Part shown: positions 12,986 to 25,620 of the stretch, piece by piece
Layout: every line of letters starts with the position of its first letter
Position numbering within the stretch: position 1 is the first letter of the stretch
Assembly (NCBI GenBank): GCA_012295275.1
Contig: CM022669.1
Location: 7,270,989 to 7,334,988, forward strand
DNA length: 64,000 nucleotides
Direction: 5' to 3'
From: Chrysomallon squamiferum
Lineage: Eukaryota > Mollusca > Gastropoda > Neomphalida > Peltospiridae
Position numbers and translations under genes: made by a program
Notes under the pieces: generated by a model
Database searches by the model: none
What the model saw: only the letters and a program-made list of their open reading frames with translations
What the model was told of the DNA's origin: nothing

Positions 12986-13440
12986 CTCACTGCCTTTGGA
13001 CAGACCAGGGACACTTTACCACTGCATTGCAATGAGGAATCTTGTGCAGATAGCGAGTCGAAGGATACAAGCAATCTTGACAGAGTGCAGAAGCTAAGCC
13101 CGAGACATTTTCCTGTGCTGCAAACTGGATACGTCAATCAAACATTTTTGTAGCAGCACCACGAAACGCTTAGTTGAAATGTGTATCAGTATATGTATAT
13201 ATATGTACGTATGATTTAAACAAACAGGAGGAATTTTCAATTTTGTACTGAAACAAAGAAAAATATTCTTTTTTTTTTTTTTTTTTTCCTTTTTTTTTTA
13301 CTGGATTACTATTTATTGTCATTTTCAGAATGGTATATTACTAAAGCTTTAAATCCTTTTATTTTGGTTTTATTTTTTATCTTGTTTTTTGATATATATT
13401 TATTTTTTTGAACTTGTTAAATAAAAAAAGAAAAACTATT
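12986..13440 (+). other. CK1-gamma 3' UTR (exon B)
   Basis: Sequence after the TGA of terminal exon B. Poly-T stretches and a canonical AATAAA at 13420-13425 are present, just upstream of the MITE. Further AATAAA-like sites occur downstream, so the true 3' end could be later. Confidence 0.5.
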
Positions 13441-13720
13441 TTAACCCTTTTAGCACTGACAAGATTCTGCACAGCCAAAAATTGAAATTAATAACAACCC
13501 CTGTGAATTTCCTTCTACATTTTTGTAATACCACCTTCAGCATCAATATAATCTTTATTTCTAACTGTTTTGTTTAGATTTGCAATGCCAGTGGTAATAA
13601 ATTAATAAACTACAGGCTTTATAAATTAAATTACTTTTAACATATACTTTTATTTCAAGTGGTCAGTTTATCATGCAGACAGTCGCCAAAATATCGAGCA
13701 GTTACTGCTAAAAGGGTTAA
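13441..13720. mobile_element. piggyBac-type MITE (TTAA-flanked, 15-bp inverted ends)
   Basis: The element begins TTAACCCTTTTAGCA at 13441 and ends with the exact inverse TGCTAAAAGGGTTAA at 13720. It spans 280 bp including both TTAA sites. A TTAA target and ends beginning CCCTTT are typical of the piggyBac superfamily. No coding capacity is seen, so it is a non-autonomous (MITE) copy. The family assignment rests on termini only. Confidence 0.75.
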
Positions 13721-13923
13721 TGCACTGATACAGAAAATGTGCATGGGTGAAAAATGGCACATCATGACATTTGTTTTCTTTTTAAAATAGCATTTAACAA
13801 AAAAAAACAATGCTTGGTAAATTTAAAAAGTAGGATTTCTATCCCTACCACAGATTTTGTTCATTGTTTATTAAAAGTAGAAATTAGTTATTTTTTGTTT
13901 TATTTTATTCATGTGAGTCTAAG

Positions 13924-13954
<31 letters not shown>

Positions 13955-14925
13955 AAATCAGTTTAAAAGATGTTTGTGCCTTTCTTTCCCTTTTTTAATT
14001 TTTGTTTTATTTTTTAAAGTGTGTTTTTGAATGTGTGTGTGTGTGTGTGTGTGCATGCATGTGTGCGTGCGTGTGGTGTTAAATTTATTAAATTATTTTT
14101 TTAATCTCAAATTGACCGTTTGAATAAATATAAAAATAAAACAAATAAACATCTTTTGGAAAAGGGGTCAAGATTTGTGGCAACTATATGTAGATATTTT
14201 TGCAATTTATGTACAACTGTCATTGATTAATCAATTAGATAATTATACAAGATTTTTTTTTTTTTCTGTAATGACATGCATTTGTGAAGTAAACTTATTA
14301 TTACTTACCGATGAATTAATGTTTGATTGTAGCTTTTATTGTATTCAGCATTTGACCGCCTGACATACAGCAATTGATGTTTTGCATTTTTTTATTTTTT
14401 CCTTTCATTATTATTTTTTTTTTTAATGTTTATTTTTTTTGTTTTGTTTGAAGTATGAAGAATATTAAGATAACATATTTTTTTTGAATCAGTTTTTGTC
14501 ATGTATAAATGAATGTATGACAGCTAAAGACTTTTAATCTGGCATTACCAAAGGTTAAGTGAAGTGATTCATTCTCTGTTTTGTCTGTACTGTTGATTTT
14601 TTTTTTTTTTTTTTTTTTTTTTGTACACATTATGGAAAACACTTTTTTAATTTCCTCTCAGAACAAACTCACATTAGTATCTTAAATTTCGAACAAAAAT
14701 AATAATTTGTGTAACAGATTTGGGGGGGGAAGAATCTTTTTTCATGTCTATTCAGTCCATTGAAATATATATATATATATATATAAATTGATAGAGAGGA
14801 TACATTAAAAAATAAATAAATAAATATTTTAAAGAATATACACTAACTATATATTGACATACATATACATACATACACACACAAAGAGAAATAGATGATC
14901 TAAAAGTCTTCTGATTTTTAAACTG

Positions 14926-14959
<34 letters not shown>

Positions 14960-15952
14960 TTAATATTATTATTAATATTAATTTGTTTTTATAATAATAT
15001 CATTCAAGATTATTTCTTATTTTCAGAGAAATAAAACAATATTCAAGACTTTTTAAATTAACATAAAATAACTAGTAACTAATCAACACTCCAAATTAGT
15101 TTTAGTGGAGTTTTTTACCCTTTCTCCTTTTCAAATAACTAAATAATCAGCAAGAAATTAATAAATTAATAAATAAATCAATAAATGATGATAAAATAAT
15201 GGTAATAACAATAACAATAATATTAAACTAATAATAATTATAATTTTATCTATAATCGTTTTGGAAATTATAAATGACTGTATCCCTGTTTCATTTTGAT
15301 ATTTTCATTTAAAACAGGAATATTAAATAGCTTTTTTTATATTTGTGCCATAGATGGGGGGTTTTTGTGCATATATGTGTGTTTGTGTTTTTTTTATTCA
15401 TTCAGAAATCTACTAAAGATTATTGTTATCTGTATAGCATAAATGTCACAGGTTTTATTTCGTTCATGAAACTGACAACTTCAGAGATGTATGTTGTTGT
15501 TTTTTTCCCCCCTTTTTTTATTTGTTTATTTTAATATTATATTTAATTGACATTAATTTTATTACATGGACTTTTGTTTTTATTTTATTTTCACAAAAGC
15601 ATTAAATGAATTTAGATTATTTTGGTTTTTATTCTGGATGGGATAGATTGTGTTGAAGGTAGATAATTTCAATATTGCAGCATGGTTTTAACATCTATGA
15701 CTGTTATATTGAACTAGGCTTATGGATGTTACCAAAATTACTATTAGTATTTTTATTTTTTATTTTATTCTGAGCACAACCATTCCACTAATAAAGATCA
15801 GATAACCTTTTTTTTAATTCTTTTTTTTATTGTAATTTTTCATTATTATTATTATTTTTTTTTATTAATAGAAATACTCTGCTGTTAAAAATCATTATTA
15901 AAAGTATTTTATCATTGTATTCATATAATAAAATGGCTTTTTTTTTTATTTA

Positions 15953-15994
<42 letters not shown>

Positions 15995-18900
15995 GATTTT
16001 ATTTAAATATTCACACCAAATCTAAAAATCAGTTAACAAATAATGTTTGGTTGCTTACTGTAGACTCAAAATATTTATTAGAATGTTGCATGCTTGTGGT
16101 TACTGGTTAACCAAAATAAAAAAAAAATATATTACGTGTAGAATCTTTTTTGCTTTAAAATGTTTCATTATACAAATCAAGGACAGGGAGGGCATAGTTG
16201 TTTTATATCAATTGTTAAATATATTGATCTTATTTGGTTAAATTTGTTCTAGAGTTAGATATTTGGTGGCTGGCAGTCTTGTGTTTTACCTGGCTTGAGA
16301 CCAGAGTGTACATAGAAAGCTTAAACTGTCAAACCTGAGTTCCTTTGTACGTTGATGCTGCACAACAATTTGTACGTGATGGAGTGGTGTATGTTGATGC
16401 AGACGGGAAGCAAGTGTGTTCAAATATTTCTCTGGTGGTGTTATTTTTACTCAGTATCTTCATTTTGTGAAATTCTGATCCGCTAGGAATATATATATAT
16501 ATATATATGGGTAGTGGCATCCATGTGTTGTTCCTAGCCTGTCCAAAGGCAGATGATGTCATATTGTCCACTCGCAGTGGACTTCAGCTGATTGTCATTT
16601 AACAATGTACATAATGAAACAAAACATAAAGCCACCTCCATTTGTTGACGTGTAAATATTTCAGATAGGAAGACCATTATGTGTATTTAATGTCTTTTAT
16701 ATGACTGGCATTTTCTTGTGTCCCTGTGTGATCAGAATGAATGCTTTTGGGCATCTGATGTTTGTTGATATGTCACAGCACTACTCTCATTATCTTTTAG
16801 TGAAAACATCAACTAGAGACATGTAAATACTGGTCCACAGCATTTTAATTTGCATGTAGTTGTAGTAAAGATGTATGTTCTAGTCTACAACATTTATAGT
16901 TTTGTTTTAAACTAATCAGTTTTAAACGGTCCATGGCAGTATATATTTTCTTTTTTTTTAAATGCTAAAGTTAAGTAAAATGACGCCATTCTTAAGTTAA
17001 TTTCTTTATTTATTATTTTATTTGTCACTTATTTAGTAAAATATATAGAGTCTTTGAACTTGAAATTCTCTGATTACTATTAAACCAAGTCTTCAAAAAC
17101 GGTTATAATATAGAAATATGAATATTATTTTCCATAAAAAGCATTTTGTAATATATTTTACACTGTTAGAATAAAAAATTACTAATTGCACGAAATATTT
17201 TAATAAAGAAACAATTATTTGAATTGATAAAAAAAAAATTGTAATAATAATTAAAGTAATTATTATTATTTTCCATTAAAAAGTGTCAAATGCCGATTTA
17301 TTTTTATTTTTATTTTTATTTTTTGTTTATTATTTTCGTCAGTAACCGTTATAAATATTTTGTTAGTTCAGAATAGAAGAAACAAACCACTGCAAAATCC
17401 CAAAACTGTATTCATTTTATTATTATTATTTAAAAATAAATAAATAAATAAATAAAAAAATCTTTTGTTAAAGAAAACTGAAGGGCAATGTGATATAAAC
17501 TTAGGTATTATTAATATTACAAGCGATGTTGTTGAGTGGTGTAAGATGCCCGATTTTCTTTTGCCTGAAAATGTTACAAACTGTGATTTTTGTTTTGTTC
17601 ACTTTTGTTCAGAGGGCCAATTTTGTTGTTTTTAGTTGCAGGTACTATTACTTTGATGTTGTAGAATGTATTAAAAATGGACAGATAATTAAATTTTTTC
17701 CATTTTTTTTTTTTTTTTTTGTGAATAAACAATAAAAAAATAAAAAATTAATAATAATAATAATTGCAATTTTATTTATTATTTTTTTTTAAAAGCGAGG
17801 TTACCTCTGACATCTTGATGGTATGAGTGTGAAATACATGATCGTTTTATTAAAGCTTCAGTCATATCATATGTCACATTTGATTTGTAATGGTCTTTCA
17901 TACCATAATGGTCCATGGCCCAGAGCTCTCATTTTACTCTGTTCAACTGTGGGTCTGGTCTTTTCGTTTTTAATCTCCAATCATGTATATAAGCTCATAA
18001 TCATCATTATCAGTTTTATTTGTCCTCTTCATTACCAGATTTATTTAAGGTGCTTTCAGACCACGCAATTTGTTGTAATGATTTATCATGTGATCTGATT
18101 CGTTACGAAATTGCTATGTTAAAATCAGTAGGCTTTTAAATAGAGAGAGAGAAAAAATAAATAAATATAATAAAATAATAAATAGATAAATAAATAAATA
18201 AAACAAGAGAAACATTTGAAGAAGGAAAACTAGGGAAATGTTAGTCCTTGATAGCTTCTGATCATGAGCTGTAAATCATTACTTCAAATTCCGCTGTGTG
18301 AAAGCGCCATTGGTGGAAAATCAACTGAAATGGTAACGGATGTAAAGTTTGTCCTGTTAACTTTTCTAAGAAGTTTGTATTAATTGTATGTGTTCATTGT
18401 GCATGCGAGGATTTTAATGTGATAACTGGTACCAATGAAAAAGGAACGGAGTTCCATGTCAGACTTTGCACATTGGGATTCCTTTTTAGATTCCTTGTAG
18501 ATAAACCCAAATTCGTGTAGCCATCTGTAGTAAGGAAACCAAATCGACAGGGATTTAACGCTTACATCATTTGCAACCTTTCTGTTAGTTTTTATTCAGT
18601 CATGATAGTCGTGTTGCTACGCATAAAGAACAATTTGTCATTTAATAACAAAAATAAGTAAATAGAAACTCTGTATTTAAATGGGCTGGTAACATATTTA
18701 GTGCATTTTAAAAAAATTGAAGAAATTTAAAAATTCTCAAGCTATTAATCCTGTAAGTAAATAATTGAACCAATAAAACCTGAACATTTGAATAACTAAT
18801 ACAATAAGCTTTTTGTTTTCCTTTGTTGACTTTTTTTTTTTTTCTTTTTTTTGTTCTTTTAATGCAACGTAAGACGTGTATGTATACAAATTTTGTTTTG

Positions 18901-19189
18901 AGTTGCTTCCCTTTAAATAAATCTCTAAATACTATATTCGGATTTGGCCTGATTACCGAAACGTAATTTTATATTTAAATGTATTCGTATTTTGTTTAAT
19001 ACACGCACTGTTTTGAATTGAAAATAATTACTATCAAAAGATTACGCGAGTCTTTTAACAAACAAAACAAAAATAACAAACAAATAAATAAATAAATAAA
19101 TAAATAATATGCAACATAAAATATAAACTTTTTTAAAAAATGAATGTTTAAATTACTTTTATTTATTTTAAATTATTTATTTGTTTATT

Positions 19190-19222
<33 letters not shown>

Positions 19223-19925
19223 TTAAATCATGATCGTAACATGAGTAAAAATATTTTAAATAACACAAACTGAATTTTTAAAAGTAAATTTACCTGAAAA
19301 AAAAAAAAAAAATATATATATATATAATAAAAAATTATTAACGGAAATTTAAAACACTATCCAACGTAATATTAATATATATAATAACAAACATGATTCA
19401 GTAGTCTTGTAATCAACATTTATATATTAAGAATTAATGTAAAATTTTCGAATGTTCTTTACGTGTAGCCACGACTGCCATCTATAACGGCTCTTGGTCA
19501 TTTAAACAAGCTGCTGTACTCATCAGAGACGTCATTTTAGATGAAAAAAATGATGGAGAAAACTTGGGCGATATATTATATATATATATAAATACGTAAA
19601 TAAATAAATAAATAAATAAATATATATATATAAATATATAATTATATCTTTGTATGATTTGTATTTTAAATATACCAAATGTAACTTTGTTTGTGCTGAA
19701 TACATGATAGAAATGAAGCAATTTGTTCAATTACCTGCCGTGGTCTTCATCTGAAATAAACAATTTGAAGCAGCATTTTTTTTTTCTTTCTTTTCTTTTT
19801 TTTCTTTTTATTTGATGACTTATTTGCGTCATGTGTACTGAAATATTTGATACGTACATTCCAGTTGTATTATTATTGTTCTTCTTCTTCTTCTTCTTCT
19901 TCTTCTTCTTCTTCTTCTTCTTCTT

Positions 19926-19993
<68 letters not shown>

Positions 19994-20492
19994 TGTTATT
20001 ATTATCATTATTATTAATAGTAGTAGTAGTAGTATAAATATGTTTTATGTGGGTAAGAAAACACGACAAATTAAAGTTGAAATGACTACCATTTTACGAT
20101 CACCAAATTATAAAAATCAGTAAAGGTAGGCCATATTACAAAACTTGTGTGTTTTTAGTAGTAGTAATAATAAGAAAAAGAAGAAGAAGAATGTTATTCA
20201 ATTATTTTTGCCTCTAACAGCCAGAGCCGTACATATTTGACATCTAAAGAGCATTAACATTAAGCTGTTGAGGTATTCTTTTACAAGCTCGTTCAAAACG
20301 AACCCACAGGACGTGTATTTTATGTGTCAGAGCTAAAAGTAAACAACAGGCACTCATTTTTCACTACGATATAACAGAGAAAAGTGAAAAAAATCTAAGT
20401 AATATGTAAGTAAAATATTGATAAAATCTTTTTTTGTTTATACGATTTCCCGAATAAAGTTTTGTTTCATAACAATTGAAAAAAAAAAAAAA

Positions 20493-20524
<32 letters not shown>

Positions 20525-20640
20525 TAAAAAATTATAAAATCTGCTAAATTGTATATCGTCAGCTAAAATAATAATAATAAAATAATAATAATAAAAATAT
20601 ATATATTGGTAATTGTATCCTGTAATCTACCTATAAACTA
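13721..20640. other. Long non-coding stretch downstream of CK1-gamma
   Basis: A+T-rich DNA, possibly in part a long 3' UTR. It is rich in simple repeats: a poly-A run (13922-13952), (TG)n near 14034-14054, (TTA)n near 15959-15995, and (AT)n. No open frame here has convincing splice sites, composition or homology. Confidence 0.6.
19878..20034. repeat. Compound microsatellite (CTT)n-(ATT)n-(AGT)n
   Basis: About 25 CTT units pass directly into ATT units and then TAG/AGT units. Poly-Phe/Leu and poly-Lys/Asn frames over it are artefacts. Confidence 0.97.
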
Positions 20641-20910
20641 CAGGTCAGTGAAGCTGTTGGAGACGGAAAATATCCACTTCTGCAGCTTAAGGAGTTCGAT
20701 CAAATACAGACCTAGCCAGACATTCAAACTAACACGTAGAGCAATATCTGTGGTTTGAAGTAAGCACTATTCCAAATTTCAGCTTATCAGCAATGGGGTA
20801 TTGCGGTTTCCATTCAGGGCACGGATTAGTAACTCATTAAACGAGGATTGATTCAGAGACCTTTCACGACTCATGGGAAACAGATAACCACCAAACTACT
20901 CTGCTGGAAC
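20640..20910 (-). repeat. Degenerate SINE-like fragment 1
   Basis: On the minus strand near 20820-20905 there is a tRNA-like stretch. It has a box-A-like AGCAGAGTAGTTTGGTGG, then GAGTCGTGAAAGGTC, then a decayed box-B-like GAATCAATCC. The order and spacing resemble a tRNA-derived SINE head. It is far too degenerate to be a tRNA gene. The second fragment at 21.4-21.5 kb shares the GAGTCGT..AAG.TC block. Confidence 0.4.
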
Positions 20911-21803
20911 TGTAATTAACAAAAAATCAGAATTATTCTTTAAAAATGTACACATATATAGCACTAGAAAGATTGTAAAATATCTAAGAAAGCGAAAAAG
21001 GAATTTATCAACTTCGTTACTGTATTAGAAAAAAAATTAATAGCGTGATTTAAAAAAAAAAAAAAAAATTATTTGTTGATAATAAAATGGCATAAATGGC
21101 AACCTCTGTGATTTCGCCCATCTTATCAAAATATAATTACCAAAGTTGGTGTCTAGAAACAGAGCAGTAGCTTACACGATATTATAATTATGAGAGAAAG
21201 AAACCAATAGCTTTCAGTATACGAATCTTGTTTGAACTATTTATTTCTAGCACCAACATATGCTTAAGATAGTTTGAACTATTTATTTCTAACACCAATA
21301 CATTCTTAAGATAGTTTTACATTATTAAATGAAGAATTTAAAAGAAATTTGCTGCCATCACACTTCGGACTATCCTCAGGCAAACACATCAAACATCTTT
21401 CCAAAAGCCATACAACTACAGCCATAAACAGACCACTACAGAGGACTGAACCAACGGCCACTGCCGAGATTTGAACCAACAGCCGATCTTACGACTCGTT
21501 TTCTACAAGTTCTATCGTGGAAAATCAAGTAGAATGACGCCTCTGTCTGACCAATAAAAGATTAACAAAAGGGAAAAAAACATAAAAGTTCTGTTTTGCA
21601 TCTTCCCCATTACTCAGGATTTGATTGAGATTAATGTGTAATAAAACTTGTAAATTTGGTTATTCAAATATTTAATTTGTGTCTGCCTAGAAATTATCTT
21701 CTTTTTTTTTTTTCTTTTTTTTTTCTTTTAATCATTGAACATGTTTTAACAGGTAATCGCGCCCCAGAGCGTATCTTTAGGTGCAACAAGAGCCGTAAAT
21801 ATC

Positions 21804-21840
<37 letters not shown>

Positions 21841-22520
21841 TGTTTACTAACAGCCAACATCATGACAACGAAATCATACGACGATATGATCTATTCGGAA
21901 ACACAGTTACGGCAAACACTAAAAAAAAAAAAAAAAAAAAAAAAAGTAATTAATATCGCCTCGCCGTTTTGTGTTCGTCAATCTGCGTGTGTTTACATTA
22001 TGCTACAGATTCTACAAATATTAATCATTTCCATACATCTCTTCAGAAAATAATATTTTTTCTATTGACAAGCACTACGTACATTACAAGTGGATAGGTT
22101 ACGGCCTGTTAACCTTTTCATAGCGCCTAATATCCGCGATAATCTTCACGTTATTTGTTTGATAAAGTATAATGAACTCCAGTTTTGGGAGGACATATTA
22201 TTACATTTATCATTTGATCTAGATTAGAAGTAATTTTATAAGTAATACAACACACTTTATAACAAATACGAATTGACTGATACCGGCGACAGGTTTGCAC
22301 ACGTTCCTGTACGACTCTATACGAGATTGTGTTTTGAGGATTTATTTCGCAATAAGTCTTTTTAATTCCTGACGGGAAAAGTTGTTTGATTTAAAAATGG
22401 TGTTTGCTTTTTTAATAACGTCACGACAAACATAATAATAATCATTTTAATATACATATACATACTGTTTATAAAAGATTCTATCAACTATTCAGTAGGT
22501 GAAATTAATTTTGCGTTGTC

Positions 22521-22553
<33 letters not shown>

Positions 22554-23388
22554 TAGAAGATGGCAGTTTAACTGTAGTAGTAGTAGTGAATAATAATAAT
22601 AATAATAAAAAGTAAATGTATATAAAATCTTCACACCGAAGCCATAGAAAAAGAATCAACAATAATAAAAGTAAGAAAAACTATTTTCTAACTTAACACA
22701 GATCCACTTTATTGCATGTTCTTCTTTTTTTTTTTTTTTTTTTCTTTCTTTCTTCTTCTTCTTTTTTTTTTTTTTTTTTGTATTGTGTTGTTTTGTTGTT
22801 GCTGTTGTGTTTATCTCAGAATGTAATGATCAGCAGAAAACAAAAACAAACAAAAAATCAGTTCTAACTTATTTCGTAGTTATTTTGATAATTAATTTGA
22901 TGGAACCTGTGATATTATAGTATATATATGTTTCAGCTTTTCATAACCTACATGTTGATGCTTTAAAATTAATATTTTAATATTGCTTTCTATATATCTT
23001 CAGCATACACACTACAGAAATAACGAAGTAATGCTCTTTTTTTGGATATAAAAAGCATTTATTTATATTTTGTGTCATAAACTGACTGAATGTCTTTAAT
23101 GAATGTGTAAACACGAATTTATTACCTGAAATCGCATTTCCATTATGTTAATTCACCGATTTACTATAATGTAACATTATAAAACACATTCAACATTTTT
23201 AAATCACATTTTATGAAGGTGTAAACATTTCTGATTACATTTTAACCCTGTTTAGTCAGTGTTTCTCTTTAATTGACTTATAAATATTCACACATAACAG
23301 TTATATTGATAGTTTGATCAAATGCCCAGATACACATATTTACAAAGCACAGATATATACAGTTTAAGTTTTTTGATTCTTCGACCAA
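20911..23388. other. Intergenic DNA before the GPCR gene
   Basis: Apart from the SINE-like fragment at 21.4 kb this holds poly-A, (TTA)n and CT-rich simple repeats (for example 22521-22550 and 22720-22778). The GPCR 3' UTR is presumably at its right end. I see no gene. Confidence 0.6.
21360..21560 (-). repeat. Degenerate SINE-like fragment 2
   Basis: The minus strand carries GAGTCGTAAGATCGG followed by GGTTCAAATC, a perfect match to the Pol III box-B consensus (21470-21485). It resembles fragment 1 in layout. No functional cloverleaf is apparent to me. It is best read as an old SINE copy. Confidence 0.45.
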
Positions 23389-24396
23389 TTACGCTCGTCT
23401 CAGCAGCATCGTATCTTGTTGGGAAACGTCTTCGGCATCTTCCGGCAAACATTCTATCCCGGAAGGACATTCACTTGTGATATCCGGCCGGCACATTATG
23501 GCGCCCCTAATGTCGCTGTACGTAAGCCAGATGAAAGGAAAGATAAGAATTTTGGCAGCTCGTAACCAAACTGCAATCTTTAGTCCATAGAAAAAGTCCA
23601 AGCAGTAAGTGTCGTTGCATTCAGTCGTGTATTTCAGCATTGCAACAACGAAATAGGGTATTTCTGGTAAAATGGCAAACACACTGACAAATGCTACTAT
23701 TCGAATTGCTTCGTTTCTAAGATAGACTGGCTGTCGTTTGCAGTTGTATCCCACTAGAGCATTTTCTCGCAGCTTGCATCCGTAGTGTCCAACAAGAGTG
23801 GCGACAACAAACAGAATGATGGCTGGCACTGGGAAGCTGAAGACGTGAGCAAAAAGAATACTCATTAAGTTCACCCCGATCACGCAGCCTCTTTCTGGAT
23901 CTCCTTTAGCGTATCCCGCAAAGAACAGTGGGAGTATGATGATGAATCCAACAACCCATGGTGCGACTAGCAAAATGATGGAAACCATAAAATGAAAGAA
24001 CCGGAATGGCGGCGATTTCTGTAGAAGGAAAATGAATCGTTCGACACACAGGGCCAGACACGTCATGAGGTTGAGGTGAACTTGGAGGAAATCATTTAAG
24101 GCTCGAACAGCCATTCGCAAGTTGCAGTTTTCTTCTGGCGTCTCAAGAATGAGGTGAATGACGGTGGGCATGATGAAGCCGCCCATTAGCAGGTTTGTTA
24201 GACAGACGTTGACAACCAGTAGGTTCTTCAGCTTGTTTCTAAGACAGCTCTTTGCCAGGATGAGGACGATGTAGAAAAGATGGATTCCTATGGCAACGAG
24301 TGACAGTGTGAGCCAAATGATGTAGGTGGCGTGCCAGTTCTCCAGATTGCCGCCCTTGTCGTCTGCTATAGCGCTTTCCAGTTCCCGCCATTCCAT
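23389..24396 (-). CDS. Atypical rhodopsin-like (class A) G-protein-coupled receptor
   Basis: An intact 335-residue protein on one coding exon. Seven hydrophobic segments lie at about residues 27-49, 57-80, 96-120, 136-158, 178-203, 230-254 and 272-294. Cys91 and Cys171 are placed for the usual TM3-ECL2 disulphide, and TM3 ends ERF (119-121) instead of DRY. The TM2 Asp appears replaced by Asn68, and TM7 ends FPFIWLTYSD instead of NPxxY, so signalling may be unusual. Cys260/Cys265 may form an extracellular-loop-3 disulphide. I chose ATG at 24396 because it lies immediately after a splice acceptor (tttttgcag|ATG), implying a 5'-UTR intron; a frame four codons longer would start at TTG inside that intron. 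The C-terminal tail is short and acidic, ending LLRRA. The ligand is unknown and I recognise no specific subfamily. Confidence 0.85.
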   Translation of the reverse strand: MEWRELESAIADDKGGNLENWHATYIIWLTLSLVAIGIHLFYIVLILAKSCLRNKLKNLLVVNVCLTNLLMGGFIMPTVIHLILETPEENCNLRMAVRALNDFLQVHLNLMTCLALCVERFIFLLQKSPPFRFFHFMVSIILLVAPWVVGFIIILPLFFAGYAKGDPERGCVIGVNLMSILFAHVFSFPVPAIILFVVATLVGHYGCKLRENALVGYNCKRQPVYLRNEAIRIVAFVSVFAILPEIPYFVVAMLKYTTECNDTYCLDFFYGLKIAVWLRAAKILIFPFIWLTYSDIRGAIMCRPDITSECPSGIECLPEDAEDVSQQDTMLLRRA

Positions 24397-24509
24397 CTGC
24401 AAAAACAAATCATGAATGAAAGACAGTTTGTTGAAAAAGAATTATTTTTATTTTAGAATCTATTATTAGATTTAAAGAACTAAAAGTCAAAATCAAAGCA
24501 ATAGCTTAA

Positions 24510-24551
<42 letters not shown>

Positions 24552-25563
24552 TATAATAATTATTATAATAAATAGAAAAATAAAAAATAAAAATAAAAAC
24601 ACTGAAAAAAAAACCCAGAACAATCCTGAACATAACTTATAGACAATTGTTACCACTTAGCTATAAGCGGTAATTTATGAATTATCAGAGATACATACCA
24701 TGACCTTTGATCAAAAAAAAAAAAAAAAAAAATGTATATGAAAGGACAAACATCCCTTAGGGCAAGAAATCAAGCATAAATTAATATTTATATTTTACTT
24801 ATATATATCTGAGTCATATAAATATTTATCTGGTTATGATTTTGCCCACAAATTCATTGGAAATATAGAAAAAGTAGTCTGCTTAGTTGACTTGCTTGGG
24901 AACTATTAACAAAGAATAAGACAACAATACGTCTGGAAAATACTGAACAATAACTTACTTAGCTAATTCTAGTGTCAGTTTGGTGACCTCTAACGCTCAA
25001 TAGAGACACATTAAACTTGAGAGACATTTATTATTCTGTTTATGTTGTGTGTAAAATAAGATGAGTACTTTATAAGCACTGGTAAACATTTTACACGCTC
25101 TCGGATTATTAATGTACACGTTTGCGTCCAGATTAGATAGTGACAGAACCAAAATACTTTATATATTTCCATGGGATTTATCTTTTGCTAATAATGAAAT
25201 ACAACATAAAAATCAGCTTAAAGACATTTGTAGAATTTCTAAGTTTTTCCAAAAGTTATTTCGATATATAATAATAATAATAATAATAAAAAGATATTAC
25301 TTATAGATCTGTCCCCACATGTTAGTAAATATTTCTTTTATTACTATTATTATTATTATAAATAAATAAATAAATAAATAAATAAGGGGTAGCTATTAAT
25401 AAAACTTGATCAAGGTGTATTAACCAAGTGATCATAAACTTTAAAAAAAAAAAAAAAAAATAAGTCAAAGAAGACTATGTTTAAGAATTAGTTCAGTTTA
25501 GAAATTCGTGTTACACTTTCCTAGTATTTATTACGTGATTTGCTTCTTAAGGTTAATTATCGT

Positions 25564-25620
<57 letters not shown>

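Noticed and set aside
17823-18098. 91-codon + strand frame downstream of CK1-gamma
   Set aside because: Hydrophobic A+T-driven composition, no conserved motif, no splice context.
19731-20069. Long poly-Lys/Asn and poly-Phe/Leu open frames
   Set aside because: They are translations of the (CTT)n-(ATT)n microsatellite.
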